From Pseudomonas antarctica (GTDB lineage: Bacteria > Pseudomonadota > Gammaproteobacteria > Pseudomonadales > Pseudomonadaceae), in assembly GCF_900624995.1 (NCBI RefSeq), contig NZ_UYXQ01000004.1, positions 124,001 to 188,000 on the forward strand: 64,000 bases of DNA, read 5' to 3'. The first letter of the stretch is position 1. Each line of letters begins with the position of its first letter. Below, piece by piece: positions 9,165 to 17,793 of this stretch. The translations under genes were made by a program, and so were the position numbers. The notes beneath the pieces were generated by a model. That model saw nothing but the letters and a program-made list of their open reading frames with translations. It had not been told where the DNA came from and made no database searches.

Positions 9165-9707
9165 TCAACCGCGTTCGCCTACCAGCCATTGCAGTTGCAC
9201 TTCGTGCTGGCCGCGATCATCGGTCACAAAAATCGTGCCTTCGCTGATCATCACGTCCCACTTGATGACGCGCGGCATGTCCTTGGCCAGGGTCTCGAGG
9301 ACTTCCTGTGGCACGGCAGCAATGTGGACATTCTTCAGGTTGTTAGCCACCGGCACCACTTTGCCTTCCCACACACGCAAGCTGCCATAGGCCAGCAGGC
9401 TGGTGCGTTCGGTGCGACGCGAGCACCAGGTCAGGCGGTCGGCGTCAGGCTGGCCGACTTCAATCCAGTGCAGAACGCGATCATCCAGGCTTTTTTCCCA
9501 CAGGGCGGGCTCGTCCACATCAGACAAACCACGACCAAACGCCAGTTGCTCGTTGTACCAGAGGGCGTAGGCCAGCAGGCGCACGGTCATGCGTTCTTCG
9601 GTTTCCGACGGGTGGCGGGCGATGGTCTGTTTGACGCTCTCGTACACCGAGCGATCGAGGTCGGTGAGGTTGAGTTCGAATTTGTAGGTCGTGGACGGCT
9701 GGGCCAT
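9165..9707 (-). CDS. YaeQ family protein
   Basis: A 180-residue protein beginning MAQPSTTYKFELNLTDLDR and containing KQTIARHPSETEERM and RLLAYALWY, hallmarks of the YaeQ family (PF07152). YaeQ has a PD-(D/E)XK nuclease-like fold, but no cellular activity is firmly established. It lies upstream of recJ on the same strand with a gap of about 100 bases and is divergent from the CoA-transferase gene. The family call is confident, the function is not. Confidence 0.92.
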   Translation of the reverse strand: MAQPSTTYKFELNLTDLDRSVYESVKQTIARHPSETEERMTVRLLAYALWYNEQLAFGRGLSDVDEPALWEKSLDDRVLHWIEVGQPDADRLTWCSRRTERTSLLAYGSLRVWEGKVVPVANNLKNVHIAAVPQEVLETLAKDMPRVIKWDVMISEGTIFVTDDRGQHEVQLQWLVGERG

Positions 9708-9855
9708 GAACGGGCTTCTAGAGACAGGAAAAGGCGGCCAGTCTAACCGATGGCGAGAGCAATCAACGAATACTGCGCTGTATCATCCTTATCCCTGGGC
9801 CGCAGGCTATGTTAAAAGGCCGCACACCAACGCCCCACGCTTGCTAAGGATCCTC

Positions 9856-11055
9856 ATGTCGTTTAATGCCAAACCGCTTGCCGGCCTGAAAGTCATCGAA
9901 TTGGGCACCCTGATCGCTGGCCCGTTTGCGTCACGCATCTGTGCCGAATTCGGTGCCGAGGTGATCAAGGTCGAATCCCCGGACGGCGGCGACCCGCTGC
10001 GCAAATGGCGCAAGCTGTATGAAGGCACGTCGCTGTGGTGGTTTGTGCAGGCGCGCAACAAAAAGTCGCTGACACTCAACCTCAAGCATCCCGATGGCCT
10101 GGCGATCCTTAAACAGCTGTTGGCAGACGCCGACATCCTGATCGAAAACTTTCGCCCCGGCGTGCTGGAAAAACTCGGTTTGAGCTGGGAAACCCTGCAT
10201 GCACTGAACCCCAAGCTGGTGATGGTGCGCCTTTCGGGCTTTGGCCAGACCGGGCCGATGAAAGACCAACCGGGGTTCGGCGCAGTGGGCGAGTCCATGG
10301 GCGGCTTGCGCTATATCACCGGTTTCGACGACCGCCCGCCGGTGCGCACCGGGATTTCCATCGGCGACTCGATTGCCGCCTTGTGGGCAGTGATCGGCGC
10401 GTTGATGGCGCTGCGTCATCGCGAGGTCAACGGCGGGCTTGGCCAGGTGGTGGATGTGGCGCTGTATGAAGCCATTTTTGCCATGATGGAAAGCATGATT
10501 CCGGAGTTCGATGTGTTCGGCTTTATCCGCGAGCGCACCGGCAACATCATGCCCGGCATCACACCGTCGTCGATCCATACCAGCGCTGATGGCAAGCATG
10601 TGCAAATTGGTGCCAATGGCGATGCAATCTTCAAGCGCTTCATGAGTGCCATCGGTCGCGAAGACTTGGCCAACGACCCGGTATTGGCCAGCAATGACGG
10701 GCGCGACAGCCGCCGTGATGAGCTGTACGGGGTGATCGACCGCTGGGTCAACTCACTATCGCTGGAGCACGTGGTTGAGCAGCTCAACAAGGCTGGGGTA
10801 CCGGCGAGTCGCATCTACAGCGCCGAAGACATGCTCGGCGACCCGCAATTTCTGGCGCGGGAGATGTTCCTGAAGGCTAAGTTGCCGGACGGCAAGGATT
10901 TCAAGATGCCGGGGATCGTGCCCAAACTCTCGGACACACCGGGCAGTTGTGAGTGGGTCGGCCCGCAGCTGGGTGAACACAACAGCGTGGTGCTCAGTGC
11001 GCTGGGCTACGACACGGCCGCCATTGCCCGCTTGCGTGAGGACGGCGCGATCTGA
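9856..11055 (+). CDS. CaiB/BaiF family CoA-transferase
   Basis: A 399-residue class III CoA-transferase. The N-terminal LAGLKVIELGTLIAGPFASR, VIKVESPDGGDPLR and the AQ/AR-NKKSLTLNLK stretch are typical of the family, as are HREVNGGLGQVVDV and the C-terminal LGEHN segment. The start ATG at 9856 has AAGGA 5 bases upstream and gives the family's usual N-terminus, although the frame is open well upstream. Members move CoA between acyl donors and carboxylic acids; the substrate cannot be told from sequence. The stop overlaps the next start by one base, coupling it to the putative periplasmic protein. Confidence 0.92.
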   Translation: MSFNAKPLAGLKVIELGTLIAGPFASRICAEFGAEVIKVESPDGGDPLRKWRKLYEGTSLWWFVQARNKKSLTLNLKHPDGLAILKQLLADADILIENFRPGVLEKLGLSWETLHALNPKLVMVRLSGFGQTGPMKDQPGFGAVGESMGGLRYITGFDDRPPVRTGISIGDSIAALWAVIGALMALRHREVNGGLGQVVDVALYEAIFAMMESMIPEFDVFGFIRERTGNIMPGITPSSIHTSADGKHVQIGANGDAIFKRFMSAIGREDLANDPVLASNDGRDSRRDELYGVIDRWVNSLSLEHVVEQLNKAGVPASRIYSAEDMLGDPQFLAREMFLKAKLPDGKDFKMPGIVPKLSDTPGSCEWVGPQLGEHNSVVLSALGYDTAAIARLREDGAI

Positions 11056-11939
11056 TGGCCCGCCCGCGCACGCGTTGGTTCATTCATCTATGCCTGCTTG
11101 GCGCGATGTTCGGCGTATGGCCGTCAACCTCGCACGCGCAGGACACCTTGACCTGGCTGCTGCGCGACTTGCCCCCAGTGACTATTTTCGAGGGGGCACA
11201 AAAAGGCCAAGGGGCGCTGGATCAGTTGCTGCCGGTGCTCCGAGAACGGTTGCCGCAATACCGCCACAAAGTGATGCACGTCAACCGCGCCCGCGGCATC
11301 CAGATGTTGCGGGCAGCGTCCTTGACCTGCGACCCATCGCTGCTGTGGACAGCTGAGCGTGCCAAGTACGTTGTGTTTTCCGCCCAGGCATTCGCGGCGG
11401 TGAGCAATGGGGTAACGATCCGACGCAGCCAGCAAGCAAAAATGGCGCCCTTTGTTGCCCAGGGGCAATTTGACCTGCAGGCCTTTCTCGATTCCCATAA
11501 AGCGCGAATTGGCGCAACCGCCGAGCGCAGCTATGGCCCATTGATCGATGAGCAGCTCAAGGATATCGGCCCACCCACGCTAGCGCTCCATTACGGCAAT
11601 GACGCCCTTGGCAGCTTGCTGCAAATGCAGCGCCTTGGACGGCTGGAAGCAGTGCTGGGTTATTGGCCTGAAATCCGCTATCACGCCATTCAACAGGGCA
11701 TCAACGCTGAAGACCTGATCTTCTACCCCATCAAGGGCTCAGCGCCTTACCAGCGTACGCATATCGGTTGCTCGGACACGCCTCAAGGTCGCCAGGCTAT
11801 CGCGCGGATCGATCAGGTATTGCGCAAGATTCCGCAGGAGCAGCTAAAGCAATCCTACGCTTCGTGGCTGGACCCGGTCATGCGTGAGCAGTATTTGCGC
11901 GACAACCCGAGCTTTTTCCAGGATTCCCCCGAGCGCTGA
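11055..11939 (+). CDS. Periplasmic solute-binding-like protein (TIGR02285-type)
   Basis: A 294-residue protein with a clear signal peptide (MARPRTRWFIHLCLLG..., cleavage likely after THSHA/SHAQ near residue 29). The mature part resembles type 2 periplasmic binding proteins of the extracellular solute-binding family 3 fold, matching what I recall as TIGR02285: WLLRDLPPVTIFEG, then RGIQMLRAASLTCDPSLLWTAER, and a C-terminal lobe with YPIKGSAPYQRTHIGCSDT. Its start overlaps the CoA-transferase stop by one base. Such stand-alone binding proteins have no transporter partner here; a sensory or scavenging role is only a guess. Confidence 0.75.
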   Translation: MARPRTRWFIHLCLLGAMFGVWPSTSHAQDTLTWLLRDLPPVTIFEGAQKGQGALDQLLPVLRERLPQYRHKVMHVNRARGIQMLRAASLTCDPSLLWTAERAKYVVFSAQAFAAVSNGVTIRRSQQAKMAPFVAQGQFDLQAFLDSHKARIGATAERSYGPLIDEQLKDIGPPTLALHYGNDALGSLLQMQRLGRLEAVLGYWPEIRYHAIQQGINAEDLIFYPIKGSAPYQRTHIGCSDTPQGRQAIARIDQVLRKIPQEQLKQSYASWLDPVMREQYLRDNPSFFQDSPER

Positions 11940-11961
11940 GCACTCGCAGGGCAAATCGCAG

Positions 11962-12001
11962 GCAAAAGAAACCCCGAAGAGTGGGGAGACACTTCGGGGT
12001 T
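11962..12001 (-). terminator. Terminator, probably serving the DUF3509 gene
   Basis: Stem AACCCCGAAG/CTTCGGGGTT (11969-11978 with 11992-12001). Read on the minus strand the stem is followed by TTTCTTTT, so it fits the end of the DUF3509 transcript; it may also stop transcription from the plus-strand genes. Confidence 0.75.
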
Positions 12002-12120
12002 AAACGTGGCCTACAAAGACCAGTACAGCAAGCCACAAACACCGGAGCACAATGTCTGCTCTTGCTGTTACAAAATCTGACCGGCCATGTCGTAGGAAGT
12101 TTCCACGATTAAATTTTTCT

Positions 12121-12405
12121 TCATGCAGCGGCAACGCCACGTGTTTGAGCAGCGCTACGCAGGGCTGCGATGACCGAAGGTTCGAGGCGTCCTTCGGCGA
12201 TTTTCAAGTCGCGTAGCAGGCAATCCACCACATCCACCAGCGCGCGCTTATCAGTCAATTGCGCGCGGTCGACTTCACGCTCGACAACGAGGGCGCCGGC
12301 CGGGTTCTTCACGGTCACCAGGCACTCGCCGTGCACACCTGCGGTGGTCAATGTCACCTGATAAGGGCTCAGTGCTTCTTCGAGCAATAGGCTGATACTT
12401 TCCAT
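12121..12405 (-). CDS. DUF3509 domain-containing protein
   Basis: A 94-residue protein beginning MESISLLLEEALSPYQVTLT and containing HGECLVTVKNPAGALVVER, which I recognise as the Pseudomonas DUF3509 family. The start at 12405 is the only ATG; GTG codons 12-9 bases upstream are in frame but less likely. The protein has no signal peptide or membrane segment and no known function. It is monocistronic, with a terminator about 120 bases downstream. Confidence 0.85.
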   Translation of the reverse strand: MESISLLLEEALSPYQVTLTTAGVHGECLVTVKNPAGALVVEREVDRAQLTDKRALVDVVDCLLRDLKIAEGRLEPSVIAALRSAAQTRGVAAA

Positions 12406-12697
12406 CTCGATCACCACTCAATAGTTCGGGAACAATCGTTTCAACGGCAGCTGCCTCTATCCTAAGTGACTGGTTATGACGTAGGAAAGTTCGCTTTATC
12501 GTCTTTATGGGCCGTCGGGGAGTGACGTGAACCAGCATGCGCTTGCTACATGACAGGCAAAAAACGGGTGCATATACCTGCTTACGTAATGGGCGGCGGT
12601 TTTAGGGGGTTGCCGGGCACGCGGGCCAGGACTGAATCCTATACTCGGTAAGCGCTGCCTTATGGGCAGGAGCGCATGTAAAAAGGCCCTGATCACG

Positions 12698-12910
12698 ATG
12701 GATAATCAGATGTTGGAACACGATAAAGAACAGGCGGCACTCGAGAAGATTCACGCGGACATATCACGAATCTATGCCGAGCGACGCAAACTCAACGCCG
12801 AAGCTCACTAGATAACCCGAGAGAATTTCGGGTACCCCGTGGGCATCGTCCTGGCCATGTTTACGGCTGTCGGCACAATAATGGCCCTGGCGCAAAAACT
12901 ACTCTCATAA
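12698..12910 (+). pseudogene. Small membrane-protein gene interrupted by an in-frame TAG
   Basis: The frame starts at ATG 12698 (MDNQMLEHDKEQAALEKIH) and gives 37 charged, helical residues ending RRKLNAEAH, then TAG at 12809-12811. The same frame continues without a break for 32 codons: ITRENFGYPVGIVLAMF and then a hydrophobic helix ending AQKLLS and TAA at 12908. The total, 71 codons, looks like one protein: a coiled N-terminal helix rich in Glu/Lys followed by a single transmembrane helix. That layout is familiar from small Pseudomonas membrane proteins, though I know no name. Either the TAG is a nonsense mutation, or it is read through, or the short 37-residue product alone is made. The ribosome site is weak (AAGG about 11 bases upstream). 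Confidence 0.55.
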
Positions 12911-12938
12911 CGATCAGCCAGCCGGGCCTGCCAGAAAC

Positions 12939-12978
12939 AAAAAACGCCGCTGACCCAAGAAGGGAAAGCGGCGTTTTT
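12939..12978. terminator. Bidirectional terminator downstream of thrC
   Basis: Stem AAAACGCCGCT/AGCGGCGTTTTT around 12941-12951 and 12967-12978, with A-run on one side and T-run on the other. It ends the thrC transcript on the minus strand and can stop the small plus-strand gene too. Confidence 0.9.
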
Positions 12979-12994
12979 ACCTACGCAGTTAGCC

Positions 12995-14404
12995 TTACAA
13001 CGGCTTACCACGATTGCCATGCTGGCTCACAAACGCCTGCACAGCTTTCAAGTCATTGGCCAACACCGTGCAACGCTCTTCGCGTTCGAACAGGTCAGCC
13101 AAGTGCTCCGGCAATTCCAGGGCCTTGCCTACGCCCGCCTTTTCCACCGCCTCAGGGAATTTAACCGGGTGAGCCGTGCCGAGGATCACCATCGGGATGT
13201 CCAGGCTGCGACGGCATTCGCGCGCGGCCTTCACGCCGATAGCGGTGTGCGGGTCCAGCAGTTCGCCGGTCTGGGCGTAGACCTCAGCGATGGTTTCGCA
13301 GGTCTGCGCGTCGTCCACGGCCAGCGAGTCGAACAGCTTGCGGGTTTCGGTCCAGCGCTCTTGCTCGACGCTGAAACCGCCACCTTGCTTGAAGCTGTCC
13401 ATCAGGCCAGCCAGGGCGGCGCCATTGCGGCCGTGCATGTCGAACAGCAGGCGTTCGAAGTTCGACGACACCATGATGTCCATGGACGGCGACAATGTGG
13501 CGTGCAGGGTTTCCTTGACGTACTGGTTGCCGCTCATGAAGCGGTGCAGGATGTCGTTGCGGTTGGTGGCGACGATCAACTGGTTGATCGGCAGGCCCAT
13601 GTTGCGTGCCAGGTAGCCGGCGAAGATGTCGCCGAAGTTGCCGGTCGGCACCGAGAACGACACCGAACGCGCCGGGCCGCCCAGCTGCAGGGCTGCGTGG
13701 AAGTAGTAGACGATCTGGGCCATGATCCGCGCCCAGTTGATCGAGTTTACGGCGACCAGGCGCGTGCCTTTGAGGAAGCTCTGGTCAGCGAAGCTGTTCT
13801 TGACCATTTCCTGGCAGTCATCGAAGTTGCCTTCGATGGCGATGTTGTGGATGTTCTCGCCAAAAATGGTGGTCATCTGGCGACGCTGCACTTGCGACAC
13901 GCGCTTGTGCGGGTGCAGGATAAAGATGTCGACGTTTTCGCAATGCTTGCAGCCTTCGATGGCCGCCGAGCCGGTATCACCGGAAGTCGCGCCGATGATC
14001 ACCACGCGCTCGCCGCGCTTCTCAAGCACGTAATCGAGCAGGCGACCGAGCAATTGCAGGGCGAAGTCCTTGAACGCCAGGGTTGGCCCGTGGAACAGCT
14101 CAAGCACCCACTCGTTGCCGTTCAGTTGGCGCAACGGGGCAATGGCGCTGTGGGAAAACACGCCGTATGTCTCTTCCAGAATCTTCTTGAAATCCGCATC
14201 CGGAATGCTGCCGGTGACGAACGGGCGCATCACTCGAAAAGCCAGCTCGTGGTAAGGCAGGCCAGCCCATGAAGCGATTTCTTCCTGGGTGAAGCGTGGC
14301 AGGTTTTCCGGCACGTACAGGCCGCCGTCAGTGGCAAGGCCTGCCAGCAAAACGTCTTCGAAATTCAGGGCCGGTGCCTGGCCGCGGGTGCTGATGTAAC
14401 GCAT
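12995..14404 (-). CDS. thrC: Threonine synthase
   Basis: A 469-residue PLP enzyme that converts O-phospho-homoserine to threonine, the last step of threonine synthesis. The family N-terminus MRYISTRGQAPALNFEDVLLAGLA is present, as is the PLP-lysine region HGPTLAFKDFALQLLGR and the phosphate-binding IIGATSGDTGSAAIEG. The length is normal. It follows hom on the same strand with a gap of 67 bases, forming a hom-thrC operon that carries the aspartate pathway from aspartate semialdehyde to threonine together with enzymes elsewhere. A strong terminator follows at 12939-12978. Confidence 0.97.
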   Translation of the reverse strand: MRYISTRGQAPALNFEDVLLAGLATDGGLYVPENLPRFTQEEIASWAGLPYHELAFRVMRPFVTGSIPDADFKKILEETYGVFSHSAIAPLRQLNGNEWVLELFHGPTLAFKDFALQLLGRLLDYVLEKRGERVVIIGATSGDTGSAAIEGCKHCENVDIFILHPHKRVSQVQRRQMTTIFGENIHNIAIEGNFDDCQEMVKNSFADQSFLKGTRLVAVNSINWARIMAQIVYYFHAALQLGGPARSVSFSVPTGNFGDIFAGYLARNMGLPINQLIVATNRNDILHRFMSGNQYVKETLHATLSPSMDIMVSSNFERLLFDMHGRNGAALAGLMDSFKQGGGFSVEQERWTETRKLFDSLAVDDAQTCETIAEVYAQTGELLDPHTAIGVKAARECRRSLDIPMVILGTAHPVKFPEAVEKAGVGKALELPEHLADLFEREERCTVLANDLKAVQAFVSQHGNRGKPL

Positions 14405-14471
14405 GACTGGCTCCTCTAAAACATTCTCGAACAGAGGCCGCCGAACGCTCGGGGCCCCTGGCTCAAATCGG

Positions 14472-15776
14472 TTAGTTCAAGTGTTCGACGCGAATCCGCA
14501 CCACCGGGCCGACCACGCCTTGCAGGGCTTCCAGGGCGGCGATGGCATCGTTCATATGCTGCTCGAGCACACGGTGAGTCAGCAGGATCATCGGCACCTG
14601 GCCGTTTTGCTCCTCGACTTCCTTCTGCATGATCGACTCGATGTTGATACCGCGCTCCGACAGGATGCTCGCAACCTGGGCCAACACACCCGGATGATCC
14701 TGGGCCTGGATGCGCAGGTAGTAGGCACTTTCGCACGCCTCGATCGGCAGGATCGGGTGAGCCGACAACGAGTCCGGCTGGAAGGCCAGGTGCGGCACAC
14801 GATTTTCCGGGTCGCTGGTCATGGCGCGAACCACGTCCACCAGGTCAGCGATCACCGAGGACGCCGTAGGCTCCATACCGGCGCCGGCACCGTAGAACAA
14901 TGTAGAACCGGCAGCGTCACCGTTGACCATCACCGCGTTCATCACGCCGTTGACGTTGGCGATCAGGCGGTCGGCCGGGATCAGCGTCGGGTGCACACGC
15001 AACTCGATACCGGCCGAAGTGCTGCGCGCCACGCCCAGATGCTTGATGCGGTAGCCCAGGGCTTCGGCGTAATTCACGTCGGCAGTAGTCAGTTTGGTGA
15101 TGCCTTCGGTGTAGGCCTTGTCGAACTGCAGCGGGATACCAAAGGCGATGGAGGCCAGGATGGTCAGTTTATGCGCCGCATCGATGCCTTCCACGTCAAA
15201 CGTCGGGTCGGCTTCGGCGTAACCCAGGGCCTGGGCTTCGGCCAGCACGTCTTCGAAGGTACGGCCCTTCTCACGCATTTCGGTGAGGATAAAGTTACCG
15301 GTGCCGTTGATGATGCCCGCCACCCAGTTGATGCGGTTGGCGGACAAACCTTCACGGATCGCCTTGATCACCGGGATGCCACCGGCCACGGCAGCTTCGA
15401 ACGCAACGATCACGCCCTTCTCGCGTGCCTTGGCGAAGATCTCGTTACCGTGCACGGCAATCAGCGCCTTGTTGGCGGTGACCACGTGCTTGCCGTTCTC
15501 GATAGCCTTGAGCACCAGCTCGCGGGCTACGGTGTAGCCGCCGACCAGTTCGATGACGATATCGATTTCAGGGTTGGTGGCCACGGCGAAGACATCGTTG
15601 GTAATCGCAATACCGGTCGTTTGGAACTGAGGCTTTGGCGAACGCGTGGCAATTTGTGCCACTTCAATCCCACGCCCTGCACGGCGGGAAATTTCTTCAG
15701 CGTTACGCTGAAGTACGTTGAAGGTGCCGCCACCGACGGTCCCTAACCCACAGATGCCTACTTTGACCGGTTTCAC
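14472..15776 (-). CDS. hom: Homoserine dehydrogenase
   Basis: A 434-residue NAD(P)-dependent enzyme reducing aspartate semialdehyde to homoserine. The Rossmann motif VGICGLGTVGGGTF is at the N-terminus; the catalytic region holds NYAEALGYR, and a C-terminal ACT domain starts near residue 350 (SAYYLRIQAQDHPGVLAQ), consistent with feedback control by threonine. I chose GTG at 15776 rather than the ATG five codons upstream, because the GGGGAG within those five codons is a good ribosome site 7 bases before the GTG and the product then begins MKPVKVGICGLG as in other pseudomonads. Probably co-transcribed with thrC. Confidence 0.96.
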   Translation of the reverse strand: MKPVKVGICGLGTVGGGTFNVLQRNAEEISRRAGRGIEVAQIATRSPKPQFQTTGIAITNDVFAVATNPEIDIVIELVGGYTVARELVLKAIENGKHVVTANKALIAVHGNEIFAKAREKGVIVAFEAAVAGGIPVIKAIREGLSANRINWVAGIINGTGNFILTEMREKGRTFEDVLAEAQALGYAEADPTFDVEGIDAAHKLTILASIAFGIPLQFDKAYTEGITKLTTADVNYAEALGYRIKHLGVARSTSAGIELRVHPTLIPADRLIANVNGVMNAVMVNGDAAGSTLFYGAGAGMEPTASSVIADLVDVVRAMTSDPENRVPHLAFQPDSLSAHPILPIEACESAYYLRIQAQDHPGVLAQVASILSERGINIESIMQKEVEEQNGQVPMILLTHRVLEQHMNDAIAALEALQGVVGPVVRIRVEHLN

Positions 15777-15905
15777 TGAAGAACTCCCCATGAAACGGCC
15801 GACTCAAGGTCGGCCGTGGAAAACAGCCGCACAACCGCGGCTCTCAATTAATGACCCGACGACTGTTCGGCGGGTCATGATCGTCAAAGGCTCGACGATG
15901 ACTGC

Positions 15906-16637
15906 TTACTTCGCACCCAGTGCCAGTTTGGCAACTTGTGGCGCTGGCTGGTAGCCCGGAATCACTTGGCCATCAGCCAAAACGATGGCCGGCGTACCGT
16001 TTACACCGATGGACTGGCCCAAGGCGAACTGCTTGGAAACAGGGTTGGCACATTTGGCCGACTTGATTTCCTTGCCATCGACCATTTTGTCCATGGCCGC
16101 TTTCTTGTCGGCCGAACACCATACTGCCTGCAACTGCTCGTCACCCGGCGAACCCAGGCCCTGGCGCGGGAACGCGACGTAGCGCACCTCGATACCCATT
16201 TTGTTCAGCGCAGGCACTTCGGCGTGCAGCTTGTGGCAGTACGGGCAGGTGGTGTCGGTGAACACGGTGATGTGGGTCTTGGTCTCGCCGATGGCTGGGT
16301 AAACCACGGTTTCAGCCACGGGAATACCATTGATCAGCTTGGACACGCCCAGGCGCTCGGCTTTCTCGGTCAGGTTGACCGGCTTGCCGTCTTTCAGCTG
16401 GAACAGGTAGCCCTGGACGATGTACTGGCCATCGGCGCTGGCGTACAGCACGCGGCTGCCCTTGAGCTTGACTTCGTACAGGCCGGCCATCGGGCTGGCA
16501 CTGATGCTTTCGATTGGCGTGTCGAGCGCCAGGTTGGCCAGGCTCTTGCGAATCGTTTGCTCGGCGGCGTCATCGGCGACAACAAAGGTGGAAACCAACG
16601 CAATCGCTGCGGCGGCAATAATCTGGGTCAAGCGCAT
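15906..16637 (-). CDS. dsbC: Thiol:disulfide interchange protein DsbC
   Basis: A 243-residue periplasmic disulfide isomerase. The start MRLTQIIAAAAIALVS at 16637 has AGGAG just upstream and gives a signal peptide; earlier in-frame starts have no such site. An N-terminal dimerisation domain is followed by a thioredoxin-like domain with the active-site CPYC at residues 131-134, and two further Cys (VWCSADK and SAKCANP) that form the second disulfide of DsbC. The cis-proline loop is visible in VNGTPAIV. It lies between xerD and hom on the same strand. Confidence 0.95.
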   Translation of the reverse strand: MRLTQIIAAAAIALVSTFVVADDAAEQTIRKSLANLALDTPIESISASPMAGLYEVKLKGSRVLYASADGQYIVQGYLFQLKDGKPVNLTEKAERLGVSKLINGIPVAETVVYPAIGETKTHITVFTDTTCPYCHKLHAEVPALNKMGIEVRYVAFPRQGLGSPGDEQLQAVWCSADKKAAMDKMVDGKEIKSAKCANPVSKQFALGQSIGVNGTPAIVLADGQVIPGYQPAPQVAKLALGAK

Positions 16638-16789
16638 GGGAACTCCTGAAGGCAGATGCAGGGACGGGCGTGGAACACCGTTCTGGAAATACGGGTTGAG
16701 GCCGTCCCCTTTGCTAACCGGCAAAGCCTACCACAGTTGGGCCGCAGGGCAGACTACGGTAGGTAAATAGGGCCTTTTGCGACGCTATT

Positions 16790-17692
16790 TTATCCGCGCG
16801 GGTGATGCTTGGCGTGCATGTCCTGCAGACGTGCGCGCGCGACATGGGTGTAGATCTGGGTTGTGGATAAGTCACTGTGCCCCAGCAGCATTTGCACCAC
16901 GCGCAAATCCGCACCATGGTTGAGCAAATGGGTCGCAAATGCGTGGCGCAATGTGTGCGGCGAGAGCGCCTTGCCGATCCCGGCCACCTTGGCCTGGTGC
17001 TTGATACGGTGCCAGAAGGTCTGGCGGGTCATCTGCTCGCCGCGCAGGCTGGGGAACAGCACATCGCTGGGCCGCCCACCCAGCAATTCACCGCGCGCAT
17101 CACGCATGTAGCGCTCGACCCATACAATCGCCTCTTCGCCCATGGGCACCAAGCGCTCCTTGCTACCCTTGCCCATCACCCGCAACACGCCCTGACGCAG
17201 GTTGACTTGCTCCAGGGTCAGGCTGATCAGCTCGGTCACGCGCAGGCCGCAGGCGTAGAGCACTTCGAGCATGGCGCGATCACGCTGGCCGATGGCCTCG
17301 CTCAAGTCGGGCGCGGCGAGTAAGGCGTCGACGTCAGCTTCCGAAAGGGACTTGGGCAATGGCCTGCCGAGTTGTGGCATATCGATTTGCAGGGTCGGGT
17401 CGACGGCGATGAGTTTTTCCCGCAGCAGGTAGCGATAAAAGCCACGCACGCCGGAGAGAAAGCGCGCCGTGGAACGCGGTTTGTAGTTCTGTTCCAAGCG
17501 CCAGGCCAGGTGATCGAGGATCAGCTCACGGCCGGCATTGATCAGTTCGAGGTTTTTTTCCTGCAACCAGCCATTGAACAGCGCCAGGTCGCTGCGATAC
17601 GCCTGGCGAGTGTTGTCCGACAGGCCTTTTTCCAGCCAAAGGGCGTCGAGGAAGCGGTCGATCAGGGGATGGTCAATGGCGGGCATGGGCAC
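16790..17692 (-). CDS. xerD: Site-specific tyrosine recombinase XerD
   Basis: A 300-residue tyrosine recombinase that resolves chromosome dimers at dif together with XerC. The N-terminal SAM-like core-binding domain covers about residues 1-110. The catalytic residues are all visible: Arg151 (ACGLRVTEL), Lys175 (MGKGSKERL), His246 and Arg249 (HTLRHAFATHLL), His272 (LGHSDLSTTQ) and the nucleophile Tyr281 (QIYTHV). An alternative start lies two codons in (second ATG). Upstream of dsbC on the same strand; the dsbC-xerD neighbourhood is conserved in Pseudomonas. Confidence 0.96.
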   Translation of the reverse strand: MPMPAIDHPLIDRFLDALWLEKGLSDNTRQAYRSDLALFNGWLQEKNLELINAGRELILDHLAWRLEQNYKPRSTARFLSGVRGFYRYLLREKLIAVDPTLQIDMPQLGRPLPKSLSEADVDALLAAPDLSEAIGQRDRAMLEVLYACGLRVTELISLTLEQVNLRQGVLRVMGKGSKERLVPMGEEAIVWVERYMRDARGELLGGRPSDVLFPSLRGEQMTRQTFWHRIKHQAKVAGIGKALSPHTLRHAFATHLLNHGADLRVVQMLLGHSDLSTTQIYTHVARARLQDMHAKHHPRG

Positions 17693-17793
17693 TCAAGCAG
17701 CGCAGCACAGGGCTTTGCGCAAATTATTTAGTGAACTGTGACAACGGCCACTAGTCTTTCATAGCCCGCTATTTCAAGGAACAGGAAGCTTCA

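Noticed and set aside
9136..9165. GGGAGCAGGCAAGCC as a REP unit between recJ and yaeQ
   Set aside because: Only a partial match with no inverted partner.
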